A stretch of 64,000 nt of DNA from Maritimibacter sp. GTDB lineage: Bacteria > Pseudomonadota > Alphaproteobacteria > Rhodobacterales > Rhodobacteraceae. The translations under genes were made by a program, and so were the position numbers. The notes below the pieces were generated by a model that ran no database searches, was not told the DNA's origin, and worked only from the letters and a program-made list of their open reading frames with translations. Position 1 is the first letter of the stretch. Every line of letters begins with the position of its first letter. Shown here piece after piece: positions 1-10,217 of this stretch. Location of the stretch: positions 1,922,001-1,986,000 of the forward strand of contig CP051232.1 of NCBI GenBank assembly GCA_017792445.1, written 5' to 3'.

Positions 1-350
1 TATCCTCGTTTCTTCAATGCCTTGGGGCTTTGGGTCAGGATCGTCCGTCGACCAGAGGCGTCGTAGGTATGCAGCTGCTGCGGAGCGTCCAGCGCCTTGA
101 TCTTCTGGCGGGCGTCGACGAGCCCCTTTCGCGTCGCCTCCAGCAGTCGGCCATTTCGATCCGACATTTTGCGCAGCCGCTCAAAGCTGCTGGGATCTGC
201 CGCGGCGCCTTGCAGTCGGGATGCCATCCTCTCTTTTTCCCTCGCCAGCTTGTCGAGCGCCGGGAAGTCCCCAAGCAAGATCGCCGCGCGCTCGCGCGCC
301 AGCAGGTCTTCCATTGCAGACACTGGATCAGCGGCTTCAAACAGAGCCAT
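1..350 (-). CDS. FlgN-like flagellar chaperone (3' end cut by window edge)
   Basis: The reading frame opens with ATG at 350 and runs off the left edge, so 116 codons are visible and the end is missing or only just reached. The product is short, soluble and strongly helical, with alternating charged and leucine-rich stretches (for example 'LAREKERMASRLQ' and 'KGLVDARQKIKAL'), as in FlgN-type export chaperones that escort hook-associated proteins. It overlaps the rod-binding gene by 14 bp, so the two are probably translated from one leftward flagellar mRNA. The family call rests on helical character and neighbours rather than on a diagnostic motif. Confidence 0.6.
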   Translation of the reverse strand, partial: MALFEAADPVSAMEDLLARERAAILLGDFPALDKLAREKERMASRLQGAAADPSSFERLRKMSDRNGRLLEATRKGLVDARQKIKALDAPQQLHTYDASGRRTILTQSPKALKKRG

Positions 351-633
351 CGCGACGGTCCTTCAACGCTTCGAAAAGGGATTCGGCCAAACCGATCCCG
401 CCTGCCGCGACCATTTCGGTCGCCTGCGCCTGAACGAGGAAAGATGTGAACTGATCCTCGCCAACGCCCCCGCCGAAGGCGTCCCGCGCCTCGCCGAACC
501 GTGCAGCTTTGAGCATTTCCGCCAAGAACGTCGATTCAAGCGCGCGCGCCGCTTCGCGCAGGGGCGCGTCGTCGTCGACCGGAGGGGCGGTTCGCGCGAT
601 GGGCAGGGCGGGTGGTCCTTCGATGACGGGCAT
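337..633 (-). CDS. Rod-binding protein (FlgJ N-terminal domain only)
   Basis: This 98-residue protein matches the rod-binding domain of FlgJ: 'ALESTFLAEMLKAAR' near residue 33 followed by 'DQFTSFLVQAQATEMV' and 'GIGLAESLFEAL'. FlgJ caps the growing flagellar rod in the periplasm. The muramidase domain found at the C-terminus of enteric FlgJ is absent, which is usual in alphaproteobacteria. The ATG at 633 has an AAGGA Shine-Dalgarno about 8 bp upstream. It is the first gene of a leftward pair with the FlgN-like gene and lies back to back with fliK, as expected in a flagellar cluster. Confidence 0.85.
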   Translation of the reverse strand: MPVIEGPPALPIARTAPPVDDDAPLREAARALESTFLAEMLKAARFGEARDAFGGGVGEDQFTSFLVQAQATEMVAAGGIGLAESLFEALKDRRDGSV

Positions 634-750
634 CCGGCGGTTCCTTAAATGCGAACTAGTTTGGGCTTCTATGCACCGCCACCGGTAAAGAACTGGTAAT
701 CAATCTCGAAGATAAGCGTCCCGTTGGCCGAGGAAGAACGCCCGGGGCAG

Positions 751-2541
751 ATGATGCAGCTTATCCAGACGACAGAGATCCTGAACTCCGCGCCAGGAAA
801 GGGTGCCGCCCGCCTGACAGGCGGTGCGGCTGAGAAAGAAACACAGGCCGCGACGCCATTTTCGTCTTTCCTTATGCAGGACGAAAGCGCCGGGTCTGAT
901 GCAATGGACGAGGGCGTGGAAGGCGCGGTCGCGCCGGACGCCGCAAGGGTTCTGGCAGGCACATCTGTGAATGACCTCGATCTGAAAAGCCTTGGAAAAC
1001 ACAGAACAATTGAGGGATCTGACGTCGAAGCCACACCAACGCCTGTGCAAGTGAATCGCGAAGAAATTCCCGGTGAAGACGTCGATGGGTTCGAGGAGAC
1101 GACGGCGCTTTCAAAGCCCGATAGGTCGACGGCATCCATTATTTCAATGAAAATTGAGATAAACATCGAGCCTAAAGGTGAGGTTTCCGACCGGATCGCG
1201 GACTCGACAGTGGCGGTGGTTCCGCTAGCGGACAGATTGGGCTTTGCCGCGACGGCTCTCGGCGTCGCAACGGATACACCCGGCGCTTTGGGGGAGGCGG
1301 GGCGGGTGAATGCCGGATCGCTTCCCGGCAAAGTCGAATTGTCTCAAATCGCTTCCGCGCCAGCGAAGATGGCGGGTGAGTCCGACAGGGCGGTTGACGG
1401 GGCCCGCGACCCCGACAAAACCGCCTACTCCGATAAGTTACCCAATACGGCGACGGCCACGATGCCAGTGCCGAACAGCCTGGCAGCAGCATCTGTGGTC
1501 GACGTCGAGTCGGTTTCGGAAACGTCCATCTCAGCGAACCCGGAACTCGCAAGATCGATGCGATCGCAAACTGTCGATGGATTGGCGGCGGAAAGCCCGC
1601 GCTCGGGCGATGGGAAGGTGCCCGGCGGGGATGCCAGCAAAGCCGGGGGCGTGATTGAGCCCCTACGCGCCGAGCGCCCCGCACGGACCATTGCAGAGAG
1701 CCGTTTGGACACGCGGCCGGGACAGGCCGGTATGTCAGCGGTGCCAGCAGCCGGTGTGGGTCCTGAGTTAGTTTTCGTTCCAGAGCAGGGAAAGTCCGAC
1801 GCGCCTCTGCCTCGTGAACCGGCTCCGCATGTTGTCCCGGCTGTAGCGCCCGTTCCGGGACCTCCTGCGGTTTTGCCCGTTTCGAACCGAAGGACAGCGC
1901 AGCCGACCAGCGAGGGGCAACTTCGCATGGAATCCGCCGCACCCATGTCACCACCGGCGCCGACCATGGTGCCGGCGGCTGCGGGTATGCCATCGGTCCA
2001 ACCCGCTGTTTCGGCACCGCAGGCTTTGGCAGAGATGGAGCGTGGCGTATTCAGCGTCTCGCCGGACGGCCCTGCCATGGAAATGTCCGCGGCCTCATCA
2101 ACAGAAGAGCGCACCCTGCCTTTGCCTGCAACGCGTATAGCGACCGACCCCGCCTTGCCCCGGCAACTGGCCATCCAGCTTCTGGAGGCCGCGCGCGGCA
2201 ACCCGGACCGGCCGGTTGAGCTGGTGCTGGAGCCGGTCGAGCTTGGGCGAGTCCGTATGACCATGGCGGGCAGCGAGGGGGCGATGCAGGTCTCGCTGGC
2301 GGTCGAGCGCAGCGAAACGGCGGAGCTTTTGCGCCGGCATATCGAGACGCTGGCGCAGGAATTCCGGCAACTCGGCTATCGCGATGTCAGCTTCAGGTTC
2401 AGCGGCGAGGGGACGTCGGCAAATGGCGGACAGGGCTTCGCTGGTGGCGGATCCGGTGGCGGGGCACCGGATATGGCTGACACAGCCGAGCCCGCGCCGG
2501 TGAGGATTACGCTTACCGACAGGATGGATATCCGGCTTTAG
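751..2541 (+). CDS. fliK: Flagellar hook-length control protein FliK
   Basis: About 596 residues. The long N-terminal part is low in complexity, rich in Ala, Pro, Ser and Glu, and probably disordered. The C-terminal 120 residues form the conserved FliK hook-length domain: 'PVELVLEPVELGRVRM' then 'LLRRHIETLAQEFRQLGY'. FliK is exported during hook growth, measures hook length and switches the export gate to filament substrates. I chose ATG 751 (ATG 754 is equally possible) over the upstream TTG at 724. It is followed 12 bp later by flgD, so the two are likely cotranscribed and act at the same stage of hook assembly. Confidence 0.9.
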   Translation: MMQLIQTTEILNSAPGKGAARLTGGAAEKETQAATPFSSFLMQDESAGSDAMDEGVEGAVAPDAARVLAGTSVNDLDLKSLGKHRTIEGSDVEATPTPVQVNREEIPGEDVDGFEETTALSKPDRSTASIISMKIEINIEPKGEVSDRIADSTVAVVPLADRLGFAATALGVATDTPGALGEAGRVNAGSLPGKVELSQIASAPAKMAGESDRAVDGARDPDKTAYSDKLPNTATATMPVPNSLAAASVVDVESVSETSISANPELARSMRSQTVDGLAAESPRSGDGKVPGGDASKAGGVIEPLRAERPARTIAESRLDTRPGQAGMSAVPAAGVGPELVFVPEQGKSDAPLPREPAPHVVPAVAPVPGPPAVLPVSNRRTAQPTSEGQLRMESAAPMSPPAPTMVPAAAGMPSVQPAVSAPQALAEMERGVFSVSPDGPAMEMSAASSTEERTLPLPATRIATDPALPRQLAIQLLEAARGNPDRPVELVLEPVELGRVRMTMAGSEGAMQVSLAVERSETAELLRRHIETLAQEFRQLGYRDVSFRFSGEGTSANGGQGFAGGGSGGGAPDMADTAEPAPVRITLTDRMDIRL

Positions 2542-2553
2542 GAGGTTACCCGA

Positions 2554-3228
2554 ATGGAGATCACGCAGACTCAGACATCGCCGGTTGCCACCGTCCTTTC
2601 AGCGGACCCGGCGCCGGTGCGGGCCACGGACGAACCGACGATCGCGTCCGACTTCGAGACGTTTCTAAAGATGCTCACGGTTCAGATGGAGAATCAGGAC
2701 CCGCTCAATCCGGTGAAAGCAGAGGATTTTGCCGTTCAACTCGCCACGTTTTCTGGCGTTGAACAGGCCGTCTACACCAACAAGCTGCTGGAGCAGCTGC
2801 AGTCCCAAATGGGGCTTTCCGGTATCGGTCCCTATGCCGACTGGATCGGCAAAGACGCGCGCGCGCCGGTCGATGCCTATTTCGATGGCTCTGCGATCAC
2901 CGTTGCCTCGGACCCGGATCCCAACGCGACAGAGGCATTCCTTGTTGTCCGGGATGGCAAAGGGCTTGAGGTTCAGCGCGTGGCTATACCAACCAGCGCG
3001 GCGCAGATCGAATGGGACGGCGCCACCGCGAGCGGGCTTCCCGTCCCGGAAGGGCGCTATGGGTTCACCGTTGAAAGCTGGACGGAGGACGGGCTTGAGG
3101 CGGTCGAGACGGCGCAAATCTATACGCGCATCACCGAGGCGCGCGGCGGTGGCGATCAGGCGGTGCTGGTGACGGCGGGCGGGATCGAAGTGCCGGTTGA
3201 TCAGGTTACCGGTCTCAGGGAACCGTAG
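2554..3228 (+). CDS. flgD: Flagellar hook assembly (scaffold) protein FlgD
   Basis: 224 residues. The N-terminal signature 'FLKMLTVQMENQDPLNP' followed by 'FAVQLATFSGVEQAV' (about residues 36-75) is diagnostic of FlgD, the temporary cap that guides polymerisation of FlgE into the hook. The C-terminal half has the expected beta-sandwich/tudor-like composition with 'PEGRYGFTVES'. An AGGAGG ribosome-binding site lies 8 bp before ATG, overlapping the end of fliK. It is the last flagellar gene of this stretch; the next gene, ubiB, faces it tail to tail with a 9 bp gap. Confidence 0.95.
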   Translation: MEITQTQTSPVATVLSADPAPVRATDEPTIASDFETFLKMLTVQMENQDPLNPVKAEDFAVQLATFSGVEQAVYTNKLLEQLQSQMGLSGIGPYADWIGKDARAPVDAYFDGSAITVASDPDPNATEAFLVVRDGKGLEVQRVAIPTSAAQIEWDGATASGLPVPEGRYGFTVESWTEDGLEAVETAQIYTRITEARGGGDQAVLVTAGGIEVPVDQVTGLREP

Positions 3229-3237
3229 ATGCGCGCA

Positions 3238-4767
3238 TCAGATGACCACGCCGATCCAGACGCCCAACGCGACCAGCCCGCCGCCGATCGCGGCGTACAG
3301 CAGCGCCTGCCAATAGGTCGGCTGCGCCGGGCGCTGCGGTTCGCCCTTGCGGTCTGTCAAAGCGGCTTCGGCCATTTCCGGAAGGCGCGGGCCGATCCGC
3401 GACAAGACGGCAAGCGTTCTGGACAGGTCGTTCAACAGAGCGCGGGGGCCGACGTTCTGCTTGATGTAATCTTCGACGACCGGCTGGGCGACACGCCAGA
3501 TGTTCATATGCGGGTCGAGCGATCGGGCGACGCCCTCGACCACGACCATCGTGCGTTGCAGCAGAATCAGCTCGGTTCGGGTTTCCATTCCGAACCGTTC
3601 CGTCACCTCGAACAGGTGGTTCAGAAGCCGGCCCATCGACATGCGCGAGGCGTCGAGATCGAAGATCGGCTCGCCCACGGACCGAAGCGCGCGGGCGAAG
3701 GCGTCAACATCCTGATCGGCCGGAACGTATCCGGCCTCGAAATGCACCTCGGCCACGCGGCGATAGTCTTTGCGGATGAAGCCGAACAGGATCTCGGCAT
3801 AGACCCGGCGGGTGTACTCGTCGATCGTGCCCATGATCCCGAAGTCGAGCGCGATAAGGTCGCCGTTCGGCGCAACCTTCAGGTTCCCCTGGTGCATGTC
3901 GCCATGGAAATAGCCGTCGCGCAGCGCGTGGCGCAGGAACAGTTGCAGCACGCGCTCGGCCAGCGCGCGGCGGTCGTGACCCGCAGCGTCGATCGCGTCG
4001 AGGTCGTTCAACGCGATGCCCTCGGCCCAGCCAAGCGCCATCGCGCGGCGGCCGGACAGGAACCATTCGACCTGCGGCACCTGAAACCCTTCGTCGCCAG
4101 CGGTGTTCGCTGCGAACTCGGCGGCTGCCGACGTTTCCATCCGCAGGTCCAGTTCGCCCAAAACGACGCCTTCGAAATGCTCGATCACATCGCGCGGGCG
4201 CAGGCGGCGCGAGGCGGGGGAGAGCAGTTCGATCATATCGGCGGCGAAATAGAAGGCGTCGACGTCCTTGCGGAAGGCGCGTTCGATCCCGGGGCGCAGG
4301 ACCTTGACCGCGACCTCGCGGCCATCGTCGACCAGCCGTGCGCGATGCACCTGCGCGATCGAGGCGGCGGCGACGGGTTCGGAGAACTCGGAGAAGATCT
4401 CTTCCACCGGGTGCTGCAATTCGGTTTCGATGGTCCTCTTCGCGACCACGACAGGAAACGGCGGCAGCTTGTCCTGCAGAACCTGAAGTTGTTTCGCGAG
4501 ATCGGCGCCGACCACGTCAGGGCGGGTCGACAGGATCTGGCCGAACTTGATGTAGGCCGGGCCCAGCGCGGTCAGCGCCCGGGTGACCGGCGGCATCGTC
4601 GGATCGCCGCTATATCCCAGCCATTTGAACGGCCAGCCCAGAATGCGCGCGGCAGCCCGCAGCATCGGCGGCGCGTCCATCGCGTCCAGCACGACGCCCA
4701 TCGCGCCCGTGCGCTCCATGGTCGCGCCGGTGCGGACCAGCCGCCAGATGTTGTGGGGTCCGCGCAA
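3238..4767 (-). CDS. ubiB: UbiB, ubiquinone biosynthesis kinase-like ATPase
   Basis: 509 residues, the usual UbiB length. It has the ABC1/ADCK atypical-kinase fold with the family 'KFGQILSTRPD' motif near residue 73, an 'HGDMHQGNL' catalytic loop and an 'ALDFG' metal-binding motif; the C-terminus is a hydrophobic membrane anchor. UbiB assists late ubiquinone synthesis, probably by delivering polyprenyl intermediates to the enzymes. The start is TTG at 4767, in frame three bases after the ubiE stop; the next in-frame Met would remove the conserved N-terminus. Cotranscribed with ubiE upstream. Confidence 0.93.
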   Translation of the reverse strand: MRGPHNIWRLVRTGATMERTGAMGVVLDAMDAPPMLRAAARILGWPFKWLGYSGDPTMPPVTRALTALGPAYIKFGQILSTRPDVVGADLAKQLQVLQDKLPPFPVVVAKRTIETELQHPVEEIFSEFSEPVAAASIAQVHRARLVDDGREVAVKVLRPGIERAFRKDVDAFYFAADMIELLSPASRRLRPRDVIEHFEGVVLGELDLRMETSAAAEFAANTAGDEGFQVPQVEWFLSGRRAMALGWAEGIALNDLDAIDAAGHDRRALAERVLQLFLRHALRDGYFHGDMHQGNLKVAPNGDLIALDFGIMGTIDEYTRRVYAEILFGFIRKDYRRVAEVHFEAGYVPADQDVDAFARALRSVGEPIFDLDASRMSMGRLLNHLFEVTERFGMETRTELILLQRTMVVVEGVARSLDPHMNIWRVAQPVVEDYIKQNVGPRALLNDLSRTLAVLSRIGPRLPEMAEAALTDRKGEPQRPAQPTYWQALLYAAIGGGLVALGVWIGVVI

Positions 4768-4770
4768 GGG

Positions 4771-5514
4771 TCAGATCTTCCAGCCGGAATGCAGCGCGGC
4801 GACGCCCATCGTCAGGTTGCGGTACTTCACCTGATCAAACCCGGCGTCGCGGATCATGCCGGCGAAGGTTTCCTGGTCGGGGAATTTGCGGATCGATTCC
4901 ACAAGGTACTGATAGCTGTCGCGATCGTTCGCGATCAACTGGCCCATGCGCGGGATCACGTTGAAAGAGTACATGTCGTAAAGCTTCTGCATCCCCGGGT
5001 TGGGAAGCTGCGAGAATTCCAGAACCATCAGTCGCCCGCCGGGCCTGAGGACACGATAGGCCTCGTTCAGGGCCTCTTGCGGGCGGGTGACGTTCCGGAT
5101 GCCGAAGCTGATCGTATAGACATCGAAGCTGTTCGACTCGAACGGCAACGCCATCGCGTCGCCAACGACCCAGTCCAGCCGGTCGGCCATCTTCTCGGCG
5201 TCGGCGCGCTTGCGGCCCGCGATCAGCATGCCCTCGGTCATGTCGCAGACCACGGCGCTGGCCCCGGGCGCGCGGCCAAGGAAGCGGAAAGCGATGTCAC
5301 CGGTGCCGCCCGCCACGTCCAGCAGGCGCTGGCCGTCCCGAGGCGCCAGCCAGTCCATCATCGCGTCTTTCCAGGCGCGGTGGATGCCGACCGACATGAC
5401 GTCGTTCATCACGTCGTACTTCGATGCAACCGAGGTGAAGACGCCGTGAACGCGCCCGGCCTTTTCCTCCTCGGGGATGGTTTCGTTGCCGAAATGCGTC
5501 GTCTTTTCCGTCAT
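4771..5514 (-). CDS. ubiE: UbiE/COQ5 C-methyltransferase
   Basis: 247 residues. Class I SAM-dependent methyltransferase with motif I '[15 protein letters not shown]' near residue 60 and the UbiE signature '[17 protein letters not shown]' before it; '[10 protein letters not shown]' and the C-terminal 'HSGWKI' are also typical. It methylates the benzoquinol ring in ubiquinone (and, where present, menaquinone) synthesis. It precedes ubiB by 3 bp, the conserved alphaproteobacterial order. In many relatives a mutM gene diverges from ubiE; here a codirectional carbonic anhydrase gene lies upstream instead. Confidence 0.96.
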   Translation of the reverse strand: MTEKTTHFGNETIPEEEKAGRVHGVFTSVASKYDVMNDVMSVGIHRAWKDAMMDWLAPRDGQRLLDVAGGTGDIAFRFLGRAPGASAVVCDMTEGMLIAGRKRADAEKMADRLDWVVGDAMALPFESNSFDVYTISFGIRNVTRPQEALNEAYRVLRPGGRLMVLEFSQLPNPGMQKLYDMYSFNVIPRMGQLIANDRDSYQYLVESIRKFPDQETFAGMIRDAGFDQVKYRNLTMGVAALHSGWKI

Positions 5515-5601
5515 CTCATCCGCCCGGTTAGCCGTGTCACGTTCCGATATAGCCCATTGCGGCGGGACACAAATGCCGATGAGGTCGCAGGCCGCCCCGG
5601 A

Positions 5602-6252
5602 TCAGACCGGGACGAAGCTTTCGGACTTGGGGTCATAGCAAAGCAGTTCACCATTCGCGATGTCGTTCCAGACCCCGTGCAGCGACAGCTTTTCGTTCTC
5701 GACCGCTTCGACCACGAAGGGGAAGGTCATCAGGTTCTCAAGGCTGGTGAGAATAGCCTGCTGTTCCAACGCCCTAAGACGTTCAGCGCGGTCTTCGATG
5801 CCTTTCACCTTCTCATAGCCGGGGCGCAGGATGTCCATCCAGCGGCCGACGAAGGACGACTCTTCCTCCAGCTCCGGCGCTTCGCCCGAGCACATATCGT
5901 GGCAGCCCTGAACGCCGCCGCAGCTTGAGTGGCCCATGATCACGATATTGGCCACTTTCAGCGCGGTCACCGCGTATTCCAGTGCCGCCGAGGTGCCGTG
6001 CTGCTGGCCGTCGGGTTTGTGCGGCGGTACGAGGTTCGCGATGTTGCGGTGAATGAAGAATTCGCCCTGATCGGCCTCGAAGATCGCGGTCACATGCACC
6101 CGGCTGTCGCAGCACGAGATGATCATGGCGCGGGGGCGCTGACCCTCTTCGGCAAGGCGGCGGTACCACGCCTTGTTCTCGGAATAGGTCGTCGCCTTCC
6201 ACCCTTGATAGCGGGTGGACAGGTAGGCTGGCAGGGGCTTGGCCTCTTTCAT
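5602..6252 (-). CDS. Beta-class carbonic anhydrase
   Basis: 216 residues. Interconverts CO2 and bicarbonate in the cytoplasm. The zinc ligands are visible as C47 in 'SCCDSRV' and H108/C111 in 'GHSSCGG', with the D49-R51 catalytic dyad; length and the 'NIANLVPP' segment agree with the bacterial beta family. It lies 87 bp upstream of ubiE on the same strand, so cotranscription is possible but not compelling. Bicarbonate supply to carboxylases such as acetyl-CoA carboxylase is the likely role. Confidence 0.95.
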   Translation of the reverse strand: MKEAKPLPAYLSTRYQGWKATTYSENKAWYRRLAEEGQRPRAMIISCCDSRVHVTAIFEADQGEFFIHRNIANLVPPHKPDGQQHGTSAALEYAVTALKVANIVIMGHSSCGGVQGCHDMCSGEAPELEEESSFVGRWMDILRPGYEKVKGIEDRAERLRALEQQAILTSLENLMTFPFVVEAVENEKLSLHGVWNDIANGELLCYDPKSESFVPV

Positions 6253-6400
6253 CTCGTTCTCCGCAACTGGCGTCCTGACTTCTCCTAGGACGCATTTTCA
6301 AGAAATTCGAGCGAGAATTCAAAGCCGGATCAACGAAATCTTGGGTCGCGTCGTGCAAGAGGAAGGTGGGTGAGCGGGCTTTCCACCGGGGTAGAGGGCG

Positions 6401-6778
6401 ATGCGGGTAAGCAAACTGCGACCGGCCGAGGTCGTGGGACTGGAGTTCGACAGGCTGGAACGGTTCTGGCGAAGGCTGGGTCCGGAACATGGAGAAATCG
6501 CGCTGGGCATCGCGATGGAAGACCTTGCGCTGCTGCTGCAAGAGGCGCGGGTGGCTTGGGAAATGGGCGACCGGCGCGCGTTGCGGATGCGGGCGCTGGC
6601 GCTGCAGGGCACGGCGGAACGGCTGGGCATGCCGCAGGTTCGCGACGTCGCCGGGGACGTGATCGCTTTGTGTGCAGCGGGCGACGAAGCGGCGCTGGCG
6701 GCGATCGTCGAGCGGTTGCAACGGCTGGGCGAAGGGTCGTTGTGCGCGGTCTGGGACGCGCAGGTGCCGGTGGTCTGA
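6401..6778 (+). CDS. Hpt-like helical protein lacking the phospho-histidine
   Basis: 125 residues with no signal peptide or membrane segment. Residues 40-108 can be laid over the histidine phosphotransfer (Hpt) fold: an amphipathic helix, then 'RALALQGTAERLG' where Hpt domains have 'xAHTLKGSAxxLG', then a helix ending 'AALAAIVERL'. The position of the phosphorylatable His is Leu66 and the following Lys is Gln69, so phosphotransfer would not be possible. This is my own alignment by eye. ATG 6401 follows a GAGG site. It is followed 66 bp later by the M17 aminopeptidase on the same strand. Function unknown; possibly a binding-only relative of Hpt proteins. Confidence 0.6.
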   Translation: MRVSKLRPAEVVGLEFDRLERFWRRLGPEHGEIALGIAMEDLALLLQEARVAWEMGDRRALRMRALALQGTAERLGMPQVRDVAGDVIALCAAGDEAALAAIVERLQRLGEGSLCAVWDAQVPVV

Positions 6779-6844
6779 TGGGGGCTTGCCGCGGCAGGGG
6801 GAACGGCTAGGGTCTGGGCGATCCATGAATTGAAGGTTCGCTCC

Positions 6845-8226
<1,382 letters not shown>

Positions 8227-8230
<4 letters not shown>

Positions 8231-9057
8231 CCGACCGCCGGCTGCTTCCCGCGAACGGCCGCGTCGCGGCGGCGCATCTGAAGGGTCAGGTCGAGGCGAC
8301 AGCCTTTGTCGAGGGCACGCCGGCGCGTATCGCGGTGGCCGTCGCCGACCTGTGGCGCAGCCCGGGCGGGCGGCGTGACCGGCAGTTGCTGTTGGGCGAT
8401 GCCGTCACCGTCTACGAACGGTACGAGGGCTTTGCCTATGTTCAGGCGGCCAAGGACGACTACGTGGGCTACGTGGCCGAAGGCGATCTTGGCCCTGCCG
8501 ATCCCGCGCCGACGCACTGGGTGGCGGTTCCCGGCTCGCAGGCCTATCCCGAGCCGGACATGAAGGTTCCGCAGGTGATGGACCTGTCGTTCGGCGCGCA
8601 AGTCAGCGTAATGACGCATCAGCCGAAATTCTTCGAGACGGCGGACGGGTACTATATCCCCAAGCCGCACCTCTGGCCGATCGACAAGCGGTTCGCCGAT
8701 CCGGTGACCGCCGCGCAACTGATGTTCGGCGCGCCCTATCTGTGGGGCGGCAATACCGCGCGTGGGATCGACTGTTCCGGGCTTGTGCAGGGTGCCTTGC
8801 TGGCCGCAGGCATCAAGGCACCCGCCGATAGCGACCAGCAGGAAGTGCTGGGTCACGAAATCCCGGACGCCGAGCCGCTGATGCGCGGCGACCTGCTGTT
8901 CTGGAAGGGCCATGTGGCGATGGTGGTGGACCCGGACGTGATCCTGCATGCCAACGCACATCACATGGCCGTCGCGTACGAGCCTCTGGACAAGGCCATT
9001 CTGCGGATCGAGGCGCAGGGCGACGGGCCGGTGACCCATCGCAGGCGGCTCGGCTAA
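8227..9057 (+). CDS. NlpC/P60 family hydrolase with N-terminal SH3-like domain
   Basis: 276 residues from GTG 8227, overlapping the aminopeptidase stop by 4 bp. The N-terminal half resembles bacterial SH3 repeats; the C-terminal half (from about residue 160) is NlpC/P60 with the catalytic Cys in 'GIDCSGLVQ', the His in 'WKGHVAMV' and a later polar residue near 'LHANAHH'. Such enzymes cut the D-Glu-to-diaminopimelate bond in wall peptides. There is no signal peptide, so it probably acts in the cytoplasm on recycled muropeptides, consistent with coupling to an aminopeptidase, as in YkfC-type systems. Its end overlaps the convergent GT87-like gene by 4 bp. Confidence 0.9.
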
Positions 9058-10214
9058 AGCCGTAATCCCGAGGGGCGGCGCCACGGGCGAAACAGCTGTT
9101 CCCGTGTCTGCCAGACGCACCAGCCGAGGGTCAGGAGGAACGGCACGGACCCGCCCCACCGCAGCGGATACCACGGCCCGCCCAGGTGGCCGTCATGAGT
9201 GAAGCTGCTGGCGAAATAGAGCAATTCGTACAGGGACAGAATTGCCGCGAGCGGCAGGAAGCCCCGCGCAACGCGGCCGGGCGTAGTGTCGTGTGACCGG
9301 GCGATGATCCAGGCCTGCACCCCGATCCACGTCACGTAGAACTGAGCGTGCCCGACCTTGTAGACGGCAAAGACGGCGAGGATGCCGATCAGCAGCGTGA
9401 CTTCCCAGTCCAGCCGCGCCAGCCAGCCGTGCAGCGCGACCAGAACGGCTGTTGCCAAGACGAACAGGCTGTTCTTGGCCAGCAGGAATTCCATCCAGCC
9501 CGAGGTCCTGAGCGGCTCGAACTGATAGAACAGGCGCAGGATCGACAGCATCTTCGGTGGCCGGTCCGACCCGAAACGCAGCGGGGTCAGCAGGCTTTCG
9601 CCCCACACAGCGTAGGCCGCCGCCATGCCGACCGCGAAGACCGCTGCGGCGACAAGCGGCACGCGCAGGTCCAGTCTGCCGTCTCCGCGAGAGGTCAGGA
9701 AGCCCGCGAACAAGAGCGGGTAGAATTTGTAGAGACCAGCGAAGGCAAGAAGGATCCCTGCGGTGGTGCGCCGGTTCCGTGCAAAGCTCGCGCAGGCCAC
9801 CATCGTCAGCAGCGCGGGAACGATGTCGTTGATGCCATAGATCAGGACCGCGATCACGACGAGCGGAGCAAGCGGGAACAGAAGCGCCACATACAGGACG
9901 CGGCGCGCGTCGGGACGACCTGCCTCGGTCAGCAGAAGCGCGAAGGCAAGCACGGCGCACAGCGCAAAGACCGACTTCGGCAGCAGGGGGTGCCAAGCCG
10001 CCAGCGGGGCCAGCAGCAGGTGCAGCGGACCATAGGCGTTCGGCGCGGCAAGTTCCCGGCCGCCAAGCGCGGTGATCCACGGATCGACGCCCTCGGCCGC
10101 CATCAGCCACTGTTTAAGGTAATCCGCGTGGTCATGGGTCAGCCCGACTGCCAGCGCGATTACCGGCAGCGCCAACGCGATGGTCCATGCCAGAAGGCGC
10201 GCGGTCGGCGGCAC
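9054..10214 (-). CDS. Polytopic membrane protein, DUF2029/GT87-like glycosyltransferase
   Basis: 386 residues with roughly ten hydrophobic segments. An acidic residue near the start of the first periplasmic loop ('GLTHDHADYLKQW') and the pattern 'NDIVPALL...FKFYPLLFAGFL'-type segment resemble GT-C glycosyltransferases of the GT87/DUF2029 group, which transfer sugars from polyprenyl-phosphate donors on the periplasmic side. GTG start at 10214, three bases after the stop of the upstream GT2-GtrA gene, so the two form one operon. The precise acceptor is unknown. Family assignment is by topology and motif look and is moderately sure. Confidence 0.65.
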   Translation of the reverse strand: MPPTARLLAWTIALALPVIALAVGLTHDHADYLKQWLMAAEGVDPWITALGGRELAAPNAYGPLHLLLAPLAAWHPLLPKSVFALCAVLAFALLLTEAGRPDARRVLYVALLFPLAPLVVIAVLIYGINDIVPALLTMVACASFARNRRTTAGILLAFAGLYKFYPLLFAGFLTSRGDGRLDLRVPLVAAAVFAVGMAAAYAVWGESLLTPLRFGSDRPPKMLSILRLFYQFEPLRTSGWMEFLLAKNSLFVLATAVLVALHGWLARLDWEVTLLIGILAVFAVYKVGHAQFYVTWIGVQAWIIARSHDTTPGRVARGFLPLAAILSLYELLYFASSFTHDGHLGGPWYPLRWGGSVPFLLTLGWCVWQTREQLFRPWRRPSGLRL

Positions 10215-10217
10215 GTT

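Noticed and set aside
3229-5928. Rightward open frame of 899 codons
   Set aside because: It runs antisense through ubiB and ubiE, both of which have full family motifs; its translation is His/Gln/Arg-rich, as high-GC antisense frames are.
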